The notes below the pieces were generated by a model. That model made no database searches, was not told where the DNA came from, and was given only the letters and a program-made list of their open reading frames with translations. 64,000 nucleotides of DNA. Origin: Saccharospirillum sp. (lineage in GTDB: Bacteria; Pseudomonadota; Gammaproteobacteria; Pseudomonadales; Natronospirillaceae). Location of the stretch: assembly GCA_022565595.1 (NCBI GenBank), contig JAIUML010000002.1:62001-126000 (forward strand). The letters run 5' to 3'. Position numbers and translations under genes: made by a program. Below, piece after piece: positions 38,668-47,509 of this stretch (positions are counted from its first letter, which is position 1; every line of letters starts with the position of its first letter).

Positions 38668-39801
38668 TCAAGCTCGATGGTGGGTACTGATGGACATGAG
38701 CATGCCAAAACCAGCCAGCAAGGTAACGATGGACGTTCCACCGTAACTCACCAACGGCAAGGGTACACCGACCACTGGTAAAATGCCGCTGACCATGCCG
38801 ATATTTACAAAAACATAGATAAAGAAGGTCAAGGTCAAACTACCTGCCAACAAGCGACAGAAATTATCTCGGCCACGTATAGCGATAATCATGCCGCGAA
38901 TAATGATAAACGCATAAAGAGCGATTAATGCCATGGCGCCTACAAAGCCGAATTCCTCACCCAGCACAGCAATAATAAAATCGGTATGGCTTTCCGGCAA
39001 AAAATCCAGTTGAGATTGAGTTCCCAACATGTAGCCTTTGCCATTAAATCCGCCAGAACCAATGGCCGTCATCGACTGAATAATATTCCAGCCCGCTCCA
39101 AGCGGGTCGGACGTTGGATCGAACAGCGTCAGTATTCTCTGTTTCTGGTATTCCCGCAGCACAAACAGCCAGAGCACCGGGAACATCGATAAGGCGAGAA
39201 AAATGCCCGTGAAGATCAACTTCCAACTGAGCCCTGCCAGAAAAACAACAAAAATACCTGATGCTGCAATCAACAATGCTGTGCCCAAATCCGGTTGCTG
39301 AGCGACCAGCGCTACGGGAATTGCCAGCAGGAAAATAGAGAGGAAGAGGTGGCGATACTTGGGCGGAACACCGTAACGGGAAAGGTACCAGGCCAGCATG
39401 ACAGGCATGGCGATTTTCATAATTTCCGACGGCTGAAAACGGATCAAACCGGGAATGTCCAGCCAGCGTTGAGCTCCCTTGGCGCCAGTACCGAAAAAAA
39501 GCACCAGCACCAACAGCATGACACCCAGAATATAGACTGTACCACCCCACATCTGATACCAACGAGGATCAAATTGGGCAACAAAGACCATCACCACAAA
39601 GCCAATACCAAAACGTATACCCTGCCGATAGACCGATACCATATCACCGCCAGCGGCACTGTATAGTACGACCATTCCGCCGCACGCCAGAACCACCAGC
39701 GCAAGCAACAAATAGGGGTCAATGTGTAATCGATGCCAGAAGCTGGTCTGCCGGGTCAGATTGCCATCCGGTAAATGTCTGACGTATTCAGACAGATTCA
39801 T
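38668..39801 (-). CDS. rodA: Peptidoglycan glycosyltransferase RodA
   Basis: 377 aa SEDS-family polymerase of the rod-shape elongation machine, with ~10 membrane segments. The SEDS signatures are present: AQRWLDIPGLIRFQPSEIMKIAMPV, QPDLGTALLIAA and GILPVVGVPLPLVSYGGTS near the end. The ATG overlaps the mrdA stop (TGATG), so the PBP2 and RodA pair is coupled in translation. Thirteen bases separate it from mltB. Confidence 0.97.
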   Translation of the reverse strand: MNLSEYVRHLPDGNLTRQTSFWHRLHIDPYLLLALVVLACGGMVVLYSAAGGDMVSVYRQGIRFGIGFVVMVFVAQFDPRWYQMWGGTVYILGVMLLVLVLFFGTGAKGAQRWLDIPGLIRFQPSEIMKIAMPVMLAWYLSRYGVPPKYRHLFLSIFLLAIPVALVAQQPDLGTALLIAASGIFVVFLAGLSWKLIFTGIFLALSMFPVLWLFVLREYQKQRILTLFDPTSDPLGAGWNIIQSMTAIGSGGFNGKGYMLGTQSQLDFLPESHTDFIIAVLGEEFGFVGAMALIALYAFIIIRGMIIAIRGRDNFCRLLAGSLTLTFFIYVFVNIGMVSGILPVVGVPLPLVSYGGTSIVTLLAGFGMLMSISTHHRA

Positions 39802-41645
39802 CAGATGTCCCTCCGAAGCAGGAAGTAGTCCATCAATTCACGCGCAATTGGAGCCGCGACGCGAGCCCCTCCACCACCGTTTTCAACCAGAACAGTCACC
39901 GCAATTTTAGGGTCTTCGGCCGGAGCAAAGCCCATAAACCAGGCATGATCGTTGAAGTGGTCAGGAACATCGCCGATGGGCACACCCTCGGCATCGCGCT
40001 GAATCCGAATGACCTGAGCAGTACCGGTCTTCCCGGCAATTCGATAAGGGGCATCGAAACCAATACCCCGAGCAGTACCCTTGGCGCCGTGTACCACTTC
40101 GACCATGGCACGATGCATGCGATCCCAGTCGGCTTCGTCCCTGAGCTGAACATCGGGGAGTGGAGGAGACATATTTTCCAGCAAAGAGGGATCCGAGCTG
40201 TCTTTCAACAGCCGCGGTGTTACCCACTTGCCTTTGTTCGCCATGACTGTTGTTGCGATGGCCACCTGCATGGGTGTCACCAGCATGTAGCCCTGGCCAA
40301 TGCTCAAATTGATGGTATCGCCCGCATACCAGGAGAATCCGTGACGTTCCCGCTTCCACTCTCTACTCGGATTGATGCCAGCCGCAGAGTTGAATACATC
40401 TGCGGTGGTAATTTTCCCAAAGCCAAATTGATTGTAGATGTCATGAATTCGATCGACCGTCATCTTGTAGCCGAGCTCATAAAAGTAAACATCGCTCGAC
40501 TCGGCCACCGCCGCGATCATGTTTACCAACCCATGACCACTGCGCCGCCAGTTGTAAAAAATATTGTCATCATTGGGCAACTGAAACCAACCCGGGTCAA
40601 GAATTCGATCGGTCCAGGTGATTGTTCCATCATTGATCGCCCCCAGTCCCATAATGGGCTTTAACGTCGAGGCTGGAGGATACAAACCTCGTACAGCTCG
40701 GTTCAAGAAAGGTTTATCTTCAGAATCGCGCATTTCATTGAACAACGAGGTAGGAAACCCGGAAACGTAAAGATTGGGATCGAAACCTGGCCGGCTTACC
40801 AGCGAAAGGATTCCCCCGGTTTCGGTGTCTATGGCGATGATGGCACCGCGCTGGTCTCCCAACAACTCCATCGCTTTTTCTTGCATGCGTCGATCAAGAA
40901 ATAAATGCAGATCGGCACCGGGTTGGGGAGCCTGTTTCTCTATGACTCGCAATATTCGTCCACGGGCATTGGTCTCTACGCGCTGAAAACCAGGTTTGCC
41001 CAACAGAGCCTGCTCATACTGTCTCTCAATCCCCTGTTTGCCGATAAAGCGAGTACCGGCATAGAGGCCGCGGTCCAGATCACGCAATTCCGCTTCATTG
41101 ATTCGACCTACGTATCCCAATGCATGTGAAAAAGCATCGGCATAGGGATACTGGCGAATCAATTCTGCCTCCACGTGAATGCCTTCCAGAAAGACCCGGT
41201 TGGCCGCCAGAACGGCGATTTCCTCTTCGTCCAAACGCAGCTTAAGAGGAATGGGTTCAAAGGGTCGACGCAACGCAGACAGGCGTTGATAGAAACGGCG
41301 GATGTGCTCATCGTTCAGTTCGATCATGCCCGACAAGCTGTCAAAGAGTGCATTCAGATCCGGCGTGCGCTCGACCACGACACTGAGGGTGTAGGTGGGC
41401 AGATTATGGGCCAGCAACTCGCCATTACGATCATAAATCAGCCCGCGAATCGGCGGAATGGGAAGCACTTCCAGCCTGTTGCGTTCCGATTGTGCTTCGT
41501 GACGGGCATTATCGACCAGTTGCAGAAAAGCCAGTCGGGTGATCAGCAGCAACACCAGAACCGCCAGAATCACAAAAGCAGCCGACATGCGGCGCATAAA
41601 CAGTCGACGTTCCTGCTCGCGGTTATTCAGCGAACCATTATTCAT
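39801..41645 (-). CDS. mrdA: Penicillin-binding protein 2 (elongation transpeptidase)
   Basis: 614 aa. Cross-links glycan made by RodA. N-terminal cytoplasmic tail and one membrane helix (AAFVILAVLVLLLITRLAFLQ, ~20-40), dimerisation/pedestal domain, and a transpeptidase domain with SxxK in YPPASTLKPI, SSD in AESSDVYFYE and KTG in AGKTGTAQ. It starts a mrdA-rodA-mltB-rlpA run. A 78-base gap separates it from rlmH upstream. Confidence 0.96.
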   Translation of the reverse strand: MNNGSLNNREQERRLFMRRMSAAFVILAVLVLLLITRLAFLQLVDNARHEAQSERNRLEVLPIPPIRGLIYDRNGELLAHNLPTYTLSVVVERTPDLNALFDSLSGMIELNDEHIRRFYQRLSALRRPFEPIPLKLRLDEEEIAVLAANRVFLEGIHVEAELIRQYPYADAFSHALGYVGRINEAELRDLDRGLYAGTRFIGKQGIERQYEQALLGKPGFQRVETNARGRILRVIEKQAPQPGADLHLFLDRRMQEKAMELLGDQRGAIIAIDTETGGILSLVSRPGFDPNLYVSGFPTSLFNEMRDSEDKPFLNRAVRGLYPPASTLKPIMGLGAINDGTITWTDRILDPGWFQLPNDDNIFYNWRRSGHGLVNMIAAVAESSDVYFYELGYKMTVDRIHDIYNQFGFGKITTADVFNSAAGINPSREWKRERHGFSWYAGDTINLSIGQGYMLVTPMQVAIATTVMANKGKWVTPRLLKDSSDPSLLENMSPPLPDVQLRDEADWDRMHRAMVEVVHGAKGTARGIGFDAPYRIAGKTGTAQVIRIQRDAEGVPIGDVPDHFNDHAWFMGFAPAEDPKIAVTVLVENGGGGARVAAPIARELMDYFLLRRDI

Positions 41646-41723
41646 AGTGCGGGCAACTTCATTCGATCAACTTCCGCCAGATACAGACACCTCACCAGGA
41701 GTGAGTCACCTGGATCATCATTC

Positions 41724-42191
41724 CTACTTATGGTATGGGTGATGCTGGGTGATCGTCCATGCTCTATACACTTGCTCTACAAGCAATACACGAACCAGTG
41801 GGTGTGGCAAGGTCAGGTTGGACAACGACCAGCGTTGATCTGCCCGTGACAGGCATCGCGGGTCGAGCCCATCAGGGCCACCGATCAGAATGGCCAGATC
41901 ACGCGCTTGAAGGCGCCATTGCTCCAGTTGCTCGGCCAGGTTTTCGGTCGACCAGGCCTTGCCACCAAGGTCCAGCGCCACCACCCAGTCGGTCTCCTTG
42001 ATGGTGGCAAGCATCGATTCACCTTCTTGCCGCATGGCCACCTCGGCCGAGGCATTGCGACCTCTATTACCAAGCGCTATGGGCTGCCACTCCAGCGGCA
42101 GATCTCGCGGCAAGCGTTTGCTGTATTCCGCCACCGCCTCATTGACCCAGGCAGGCATTTTTGGCCCAACGGCAATAATGCGCAGTTTCAT
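41724..42191 (-). CDS. rlmH: 23S rRNA pseudouridine-1915 N3-methyltransferase RlmH
   Basis: 155 aa, exactly the family length, from ATG 42191. A SPOUT methyltransferase acting on the 70S ribosome. The SAM-binding knot is visible: ALDLGGKAWSTENLAEQLEQW, LAILIGGPDGLDP and LSNLTLPHPLVRVLLVEQVYRAWTITQHHPYHK. An upstream extension to 42260 overlaps rsfS and is rejected. It follows rsfS by 7 bases. Confidence 0.96.
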   Translation of the reverse strand: MKLRIIAVGPKMPAWVNEAVAEYSKRLPRDLPLEWQPIALGNRGRNASAEVAMRQEGESMLATIKETDWVVALDLGGKAWSTENLAEQLEQWRLQARDLAILIGGPDGLDPRCLSRADQRWSLSNLTLPHPLVRVLLVEQVYRAWTITQHHPYHK

Positions 42192-42198
42192 GCCGAGC

Positions 42199-42576
42199 TC
42201 AATCGCCCTGAGCTTCTGCCTGATTGGGGCTGGCGCCTGACCAGAGCCGTTCAAGATCATAGTAGGCGCGCGTTTCCGGCATCATCACGTGCAGTACCAG
42301 ATCGGTGAAATCCAGCAGCACCCAATCGGAATCCGTACCGCCTTCCTGAGCCTGTGGCTGAAAACCCTGCTTCTTGAGATCTTCTGCGACACTGCTGATG
42401 ATGGCTGAAAGATGCCGTTTCGACGTGCCAGAGGCAACGACCAGAGTGTCCATCAGATTGGTCTTGTCGGTGACATCGATGACGTTGATGTCCTGTGCCT
42501 TGATGTTTTCCAGTGCTTCCACTACAGCCGTTATCAGGCCTTCGGGTTGTGCGTTCCGGGATGTTGTTTCAGTCAT
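42199..42576 (-). CDS. rsfS: Ribosome silencing factor RsfS
   Basis: 125 aa from ATG 42576. It binds L14 on the 50S subunit and blocks joining in stationary phase or starvation. ALENIKAQDINVIDVTDKTNLMDTLVVASGTSKRHLSAIISSVAEDLKKQG and DWVLLDFTDLVLHVMMPETRAYYDLERLW are the conserved parts. It lies 27 bases after the nadD stop and 7 before rlmH, the usual nadD-rsfS-rlmH order. Confidence 0.95.
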   Translation of the reverse strand: MTETTSRNAQPEGLITAVVEALENIKAQDINVIDVTDKTNLMDTLVVASGTSKRHLSAIISSVAEDLKKQGFQPQAQEGGTDSDWVLLDFTDLVLHVMMPETRAYYDLERLWSGASPNQAEAQGD

Positions 42577-42603
42577 TAAGGGTTCCAATACAAATGAATG
42601 AGC

Positions 42604-43248
42604 TCACGACTCCTGATAGAGGTGATGCTGCTGAATATAGTTGAAAATAGCTGTCGGTGTGTCTTCACGCCAATAGCCAGGGTTGACCCGCCGCAATTGG
42701 CTCGAGGCGAGGTCGGAATCACTGCTTGGGCCTGCCAACCAGAGGCCTGCGGATTGCTGTTGAAACTCACTGAGCGAGTCTACTGCCCGCAGCGGCAAGG
42801 CGGTGTCTTTAACCCGATCGTGGCCGCGCCCAAACACCCAGAAATGGGTCTGGGTCATCAGTTCCTGAGCCCCTTCCCAGCGCGGCAAAGAGGCGAAAGA
42901 GTCCGCGCCCATAACAAAAACAGGCTGCCACTGAGGGTACTCCAGACGCAGAGCCTTGAGTGTATCGACGGTGTAACTCGGCCCCGGGCGATCCAGCTCC
43001 TGGCGGTCCACTACCAGTCTATCGCCCTGATTCTGGTCGTCTATCCAGGCCTCGAGCATCGCCAAACGCTGCTCGGCACTGGCGCTGGCGGCCCCTTTCA
43101 GCGCCGGTATCTGGCAGGGCACGAGCCGAAGCTGATCCACTTCAGGTTCCGCCAGTACTGCTTGACACAATCTTTCATGAGCGCGGTGGAACGGATCAAA
43201 GGTGCCACCAAAGATCGCCATCAATGGCTTGTGGGTTGCTTTACTCAC
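42604..43248 (-). CDS. nadD: Nicotinate-nucleotide adenylyltransferase NadD
   Basis: 214 aa from GTG 43248, which overlaps the proA stop by 8 bases. It forms deamido-NAD from nicotinate mononucleotide and [17 protein letters not shown] (the nucleotidyltransferase GxFDPxHxxH motif) is followed by [21 protein letters not shown] and the SSQLRR (ISSTxxR-type) signature. A start at ATG 43221 is also possible and would leave a very short N-terminus. The neighbouring NAD gene nadB lies in another part of the window. Confidence 0.92.
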   Translation of the reverse strand: MSKATHKPLMAIFGGTFDPFHRAHERLCQAVLAEPEVDQLRLVPCQIPALKGAASASAEQRLAMLEAWIDDQNQGDRLVVDRQELDRPGPSYTVDTLKALRLEYPQWQPVFVMGADSFASLPRWEGAQELMTQTHFWVFGRGHDRVKDTALPLRAVDSLSEFQQQSAGLWLAGPSSDSDLASSQLRRVNPGYWREDTPTAIFNYIQQHHLYQES

Positions 43249-44494
43249 GAATATGACCGTCACCAAAAACTATGTACTTCTGAGAGGTCAGCCCTTCGAG
43301 CCCAACAGGCCCGCGCGCATGAATCTTGTCGGTCGAAATACCAATTTCCGCACCCAGACCATACTCGAAACCATCGGCAAAGCGCGTAGACGCATTGACA
43401 ATAACGGAAGCAGAGTCCACTGCGGTCAGAAAGCGCCGAGCTTTACTGTAATTTTCAGTGACAATGCTGTCGGTGTGATGACTGCCGTAACGGTTGATGT
43501 GCTCTATGGCTTCATCCATGTCATTGACAATACGAATGGACAGGACTGGCGCCAGATACTCGGTCTGCCAGTCATCGTCCGTCGCAAAGGTACATCCCAG
43601 CAGTGCTTGCGTCTGTTCACAGCCGCGCAATTCAACACCGATGTCCTGAAAAGCCTCCGCCAGGGGCAATAACAACTCGACCGCACGCGACTGCGCCACC
43701 AGGAGGGTTTCCATGGCATTACAGACGCCGTAGCGATGGGTTTTGGCATTGATGGCAATGGCTTGCGCCTTGACCGCATCGGCGTCGTCGTCGAGATAGA
43801 CGTGACAGATACCGTCCAGATGCTTGATCACGGGAATGCGAGACTCCCGGGAGATGCGTTCAATCAGCCCTTTGCCGCCGCGTGGCACGATGACATCCAC
43901 ATGCTCGGTTGCGGTAATCAGGGCACCGACAGCGGCACGATCGGCCGTTTCAACCACCTGCACCACGGTCTCGGGTAGCCCAGCTTTGCCGAGCCCTTCA
44001 CGAACACAAACCGCCAGTGCCTGATTGGAGCGTAACGCCTCACTGCCACCGCGCAGGATGACGGCATTCCCCGACTTGATGCACAGGCTGGCCGCCTCGA
44101 TGGTGACGTTAGGACGAGACTCGTAAATAATGCCAATAACGCCGAGTGGCACCCGCATTTTCCCGACCTGAATACCGGATGGGCGGTAGTTCATATCGGT
44201 GATGGCGCCGATGGGGTCTGGCAATGCCGCCACCTGATGTAAGCCTTCGATCATGGCATCTATGCGGGCATCAGTCAGTTCGAGGCGGTCCAGCATGGCC
44301 GGCTCCAGCCCTTTCTCACGGCCCGCTGAGAGATCTTCCGCATTGGCGGCTTGCAGCGCAGGGCGCGCCGCATTGATCGCTTCTGCAGTGGCAATCAGAG
44401 CCTGATTCTTGATGCCTGTACTGGCAACGCTCAACTGCGTTGCAGCTCTTCGAGCGGCCTCGCCCAGCTGCTGCATGTATTGGCTTACATCCAT
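43241..44494 (-). CDS. proA: Gamma-glutamyl phosphate reductase ProA
   Basis: 417 aa, the standard length. Second step of proline synthesis: reduces gamma-glutamyl phosphate to the semialdehyde with NADPH. The catalytic Cys lies in [30 protein letters not shown] and [18 protein letters not shown]-type cofactor regions are clear. It opens the minus-strand run that ends with lipA, and is divergent from the DedA-like gene. Confidence 0.96.
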   Translation of the reverse strand: MDVSQYMQQLGEAARRAATQLSVASTGIKNQALIATAEAINAARPALQAANAEDLSAGREKGLEPAMLDRLELTDARIDAMIEGLHQVAALPDPIGAITDMNYRPSGIQVGKMRVPLGVIGIIYESRPNVTIEAASLCIKSGNAVILRGGSEALRSNQALAVCVREGLGKAGLPETVVQVVETADRAAVGALITATEHVDVIVPRGGKGLIERISRESRIPVIKHLDGICHVYLDDDADAVKAQAIAINAKTHRYGVCNAMETLLVAQSRAVELLLPLAEAFQDIGVELRGCEQTQALLGCTFATDDDWQTEYLAPVLSIRIVNDMDEAIEHINRYGSHHTDSIVTENYSKARRFLTAVDSASVIVNASTRFADGFEYGLGAEIGISTDKIHARGPVGLEGLTSQKYIVFGDGHIRE

Positions 44495-44587
44495 CCGTTA
44501 TACTCATCTTGTATTGATCGGGGGCCGATTATAGCGGCTCAACCGGGTGGACACCAACGATTGACCGAAAGGAGTTGCGCTCAAACC

Positions 44588-45925
44588 ATGATCGAGGCAT
44601 TGGGCACTCAACCCTGGTGGATATTGACCGCCATTGCAGCTGTGGCTTTTCTGGAATCCTTTGCCCTCATTGGATTGCTGCTGCCCGGTGTGGTGATGCT
44701 GTTTACCCTGGCGGCCCTGGCCGGGAATCTGGATCTGTTTTTACCGGCAGTTCTGGTTGCTGCTGCCCTGGGTGCCTGCGCTGGCGACATCAGCAGCTAT
44801 TTCATCGGCCGCTGGCTACAACCAAGAATCGCTCATTGGCGCTGGTTTGAGCGCCATCAGACGGTGCTGGAGCAGGGCCACTGGTTTTTTGTCCGCTGGG
44901 GTTGGCTTGGGGTCGCCGTAGGGCGCTTTATCGGCCCTATCCGTCCGGTTATCCCCCTGGTGGCCGGGACGCTGGCCATGCCGGCCCGATTGTTTATCAG
45001 CGTCAGTCTGGTTTCGGTCATGGTCTGGGCGCCAGCCTATATTCTGCCTGGCTACCTGACCGGTGAAGTGGTCGGGCTACTGGAGCAACGCAGCCTATCC
45101 GACCGAACTCTGGCTGCAACAGCCCTGGCGGGCGGCCTGATTCTGTTGGCTGGACTGACCATATATCACCACATGCACCCTGATCATCCCAGAACGGCTC
45201 GGCTGTTGCCCTTTATTCGAACCTTTCCACCGGACTTCCCCTTTGCCTCCCTGGCGCTGGCGTTGCTGGCACTCATCGTTCTCCTCTGGCTGAGACTGGC
45301 TAGCCCCCTGGTATGGGATGGCCTGCTGCTGGAAGGTAGCTCACTCTGGCGCGACAGTGGCCTCACCCCCTGGGTCGAGCGGGTGCGACATTTGAGCGCC
45401 CCTGCCCTGTTGCTATTGATCACCTTGACCACTGCCCTTTGGCTGTGGCTGAGGGGACATCATATGGCCAGCCTGCATTGGCTACTTCTGCTTGGGCTCT
45501 TTAGCCTGGTGGCTGGCCTGCTGGATTCCGGCTCCTTGAGCGCCCTGGTTGATCAATCGTCGGCTCGGAACTCATTGACCCTTCTGGCGATGGCAGAAAC
45601 CACAACCTTTGTGCTGTGCCTCGGCTTGCTCAGCGCCTTTTTCAATGAAGGCCGCCCTGCCAACCGTCGTTGGCAGCTGTACTTGCCTGCCGGGGTGCTG
45701 ATGGTGTTGATGGGTTTGTCTGGCTTATGGCTCGGCCTATACCAACTCAGTGACGCCCTTGCGGCCATGAGTCTGGCTCTGCTGATCAGCGCCCTGACCC
45801 GTGTCAGCTACACCAGCCTCAGCCCAAAACGCCTCAACCTGGATCACAGTGCTGCTTTTATCACGCTGATTGGGGTAGTGGCTGTCAGCTTTCTTGTGCT
45901 GACGACTGGCCTGCCAACTCACTGA
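44588..45925 (+). CDS. DedA-family membrane protein with degenerate PAP2-like C-terminal half
   Basis: 445 aa from ATG 44588. The N-terminal ~200 residues are a DedA domain (FLESFALIGLLLPGVVMLFTLAALAG, GDISSYFIGRW, GRFIGPIRPVIPLVAGTLAMPARLF), a family of undecaprenyl-phosphate and lipid flippases. The C-terminal ~220 residues have five or six membrane helices laid out like a PAP2 phosphatase, including GLWLGLYQLSDALAAMSLALL, which mirrors the PAP2 GxHxxSDVxAG region. The catalytic KxxxxxxRP, PSGH and His residues are not there. A catalytically dead PAP2 half is my reading. It is divergent from proA and overlaps the LON gene 3' to 3' by 41 bases. Confidence 0.8.
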   Translation: MIEALGTQPWWILTAIAAVAFLESFALIGLLLPGVVMLFTLAALAGNLDLFLPAVLVAAALGACAGDISSYFIGRWLQPRIAHWRWFERHQTVLEQGHWFFVRWGWLGVAVGRFIGPIRPVIPLVAGTLAMPARLFISVSLVSVMVWAPAYILPGYLTGEVVGLLEQRSLSDRTLAATALAGGLILLAGLTIYHHMHPDHPRTARLLPFIRTFPPDFPFASLALALLALIVLLWLRLASPLVWDGLLLEGSSLWRDSGLTPWVERVRHLSAPALLLLITLTTALWLWLRGHHMASLHWLLLLGLFSLVAGLLDSGSLSALVDQSSARNSLTLLAMAETTTFVLCLGLLSAFFNEGRPANRRWQLYLPAGVLMVLMGLSGLWLGLYQLSDALAAMSLALLISALTRVSYTSLSPKRLNLDHSAAFITLIGVVAVSFLVLTTGLPTH

Positions 45926-46502
45926 GCATGGCATCCAGCAGCCGACAGCGTTGCAGAAAATTGTCTTCGGCCAACAGTGCCAACCGGGACCGACTCTCCA
46001 ACGGCAACCAGACCATCAGTTGATGCACAGCGGCCCTGGGCTCTTCTAGATCGGTTCCGGGCTGGCTGACAAGGTAGGGGTGTTGCAATAGGGCATCCAG
46101 AACGGGCTGATAATGCTCCAGCCAATCCTGTTCCTCCTCGATTTGAACAGGGCTTTCTTGCAAAACCTGGGGCCTGCCCCACCAGAGCCCGGTGTCGTCC
46201 TTGTTCAAATGGTTCACCTTCACCCTCTGCTCACCCAGCACCGTTATGCCCAACAGGCCATTCTCGAGGTGGCCGAAATCGATGATCCGGCCATAACAAC
46301 CATAAATATTGGTGCTGTCTTTCGGGTCCGTCAGGGTGACGACAAAGCCGCTCTCTTCTCGCGTACAACGTGACACCATCATCAGATAGCGCGGTTCAAA
46401 AATTTGCAAAGGCAACGTGGCAGAAGGCAATAACAAGGAACCCAGCGGAAACACCGGTACAGGTTCGGGAACTCCGGACGATGAAGCGTCGAGGTGTTTC
46501 AT
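45885..46502 (-). CDS. LON substrate-binding (PUA-like) domain protein
   Basis: 205 aa. Only the N-terminal domain of Lon: VPVFPLGSLLLPSATLPLQIFEPRYLMMVSRC (residues ~15-46), GCYGRIIDFGHLENGLLGITVLGEQRVKV. No ATPase or protease domain, so a substrate-binding or adaptor-type protein. The family is common in gammaproteobacteria and has no firm function. It runs into the DedA-like gene from the opposite strand with a 41-base overlap of coding ends. Confidence 0.85.
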   Translation of the reverse strand: MKHLDASSSGVPEPVPVFPLGSLLLPSATLPLQIFEPRYLMMVSRCTREESGFVVTLTDPKDSTNIYGCYGRIIDFGHLENGLLGITVLGEQRVKVNHLNKDDTGLWWGRPQVLQESPVQIEEEQDWLEHYQPVLDALLQHPYLVSQPGTDLEEPRAAVHQLMVWLPLESRSRLALLAEDNFLQRCRLLDAMLSELAGQSSAQES

Positions 46503-46581
46503 GGCAAAACTCCTGAAATCAACAACCCAGTCAGGACGAAAGTGCCCCCGGGTTCAATGACTTACAGTACGGGCCACCCGT

Positions 46582-46818
46582 TCAGGCGGTTTCATCCAGT
46601 ACCGCAAATGACATGAACACCAGCACAAAGAACCCACCCACCACCACTGGAGGGTATGGCACACAGAGCAAGATCAACCCGCCCAGGCACCATAATCGTC
46701 GCACGGCGGCAAGCCTGGCATGGTGCCGGGCCGTTGTCACCCGACGGGTAGCATCGGTCTCAGGCAAGCGCCAGAACAACCACCAGCGTAACAAACCCAA
46801 GCTCAAAATATAGGCCAT
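46582..46818 (-). CDS. Small membrane protein, unrecognised
   Basis: 78 aa from ATG 46818, with GGGAG 8 bases upstream. Hydrophobic segments at each end (AYILSLGLLRWWLFW and LWCLGGLILLCVPYPPVVVGGFFVLVFMSFAVL) joined by a basic stretch. Not recognised. It lies upstream of the LON gene on the same strand, 79 bases away. A start at 46860 is also open. Confidence 0.5.
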   Translation of the reverse strand: MAYILSLGLLRWWLFWRLPETDATRRVTTARHHARLAAVRRLWCLGGLILLCVPYPPVVVGGFFVLVFMSFAVLDETA

Positions 46819-46950
46819 GCTTTGCTCCCAAGAGGTTCCTGTTTTATAACTGTAGACCATGGAACCCAGAACAAAGTGAAGAACTGTAAAGCACTGAGAG
46901 AGGCCTGATATCGTAAGGGCGTGTGTTAAGTGGGTAGGAAACCGAGAGAA

Positions 46951-47319
46951 TCAGCGGGAGTGGTGACGGGACTGCAACTGCCAATTAGCCAGGGCTTCCG
47001 CCCCTATCGCCGCTGAGGCAATCCACTCAGTGACCGGCGCCTGGTTCAACGGCAACTCCTTTGGCAACAGATACCAGCGGTCATATACCCGCCCCTGAGA
47101 CACCCAGTGCCGATCGCCGCAGATGGCCTCCATCTCGGCCTGTAAATCGGTGTCCGTGGCACGGATGCCGACTGCGCCATCCTGGGTTACTACCAGGGAT
47201 TTCTGACCACGAACACGCACAACCAGTTCACCAAAATAATCCAGAATTTCGGGTTCTAGCGTGTTCGGGATGAACTGTAACAAGAAATGAACCAGACGTG
47301 ATCGATCAACATATTCCAT
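46951..47319 (-). CDS. Hypothetical soluble protein, unrecognised
   Basis: 122 aa with a good ribosome site (AAGGAAG before the ATG). No signal or membrane segment. It contains FIPNTLEPEILDYFGELVVRVRGQKSLVV and a WYLLPKELPLNQAPVTEW stretch. I do not recognise a family. It faces away from the ScfR-type gene, so the two share the 190-base upstream region. Confidence 0.6.
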   Translation of the reverse strand: MEYVDRSRLVHFLLQFIPNTLEPEILDYFGELVVRVRGQKSLVVTQDGAVGIRATDTDLQAEMEAICGDRHWVSQGRVYDRWYLLPKELPLNQAPVTEWIASAAIGAEALANWQLQSRHHSR

Positions 47320-47396
47320 GTCTACTTCCTTGTGTGGTCACGCCGACGGTTAATACTCTGAGAGTAAAACAGTATGGCAGCTACGATAGCAGAGCG

Positions 47397-47412
47397 CTTT
47401 GCGTTAGCAAAG
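47397..47412. promoter_or_regulatory. Inverted repeat CTTTGC-GTTA-GCAAAG upstream of the ScfR-type gene
   Basis: CTTTGC (47397-47402) and GCAAAG (47407-47412) with a 4-base spacer, about 100 bases before the regulator start and 77 bases before the divergent hypothetical gene. RamB/ScfR-family regulators are known to bind TTTGC/GCAAA-type palindromes, so this may be an autoregulatory operator (inference from family plus sequence). Confidence 0.45.
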
Positions 47413-47509
47413 AACCGGATGTCACCAGAGAGAAAAAAACGCCCGGATTGCGCCGGGAAGCGAGTCTCCCTAAAATGCCTCAATCAAATTTCGCTGCGGG
47501 CGAACCATC

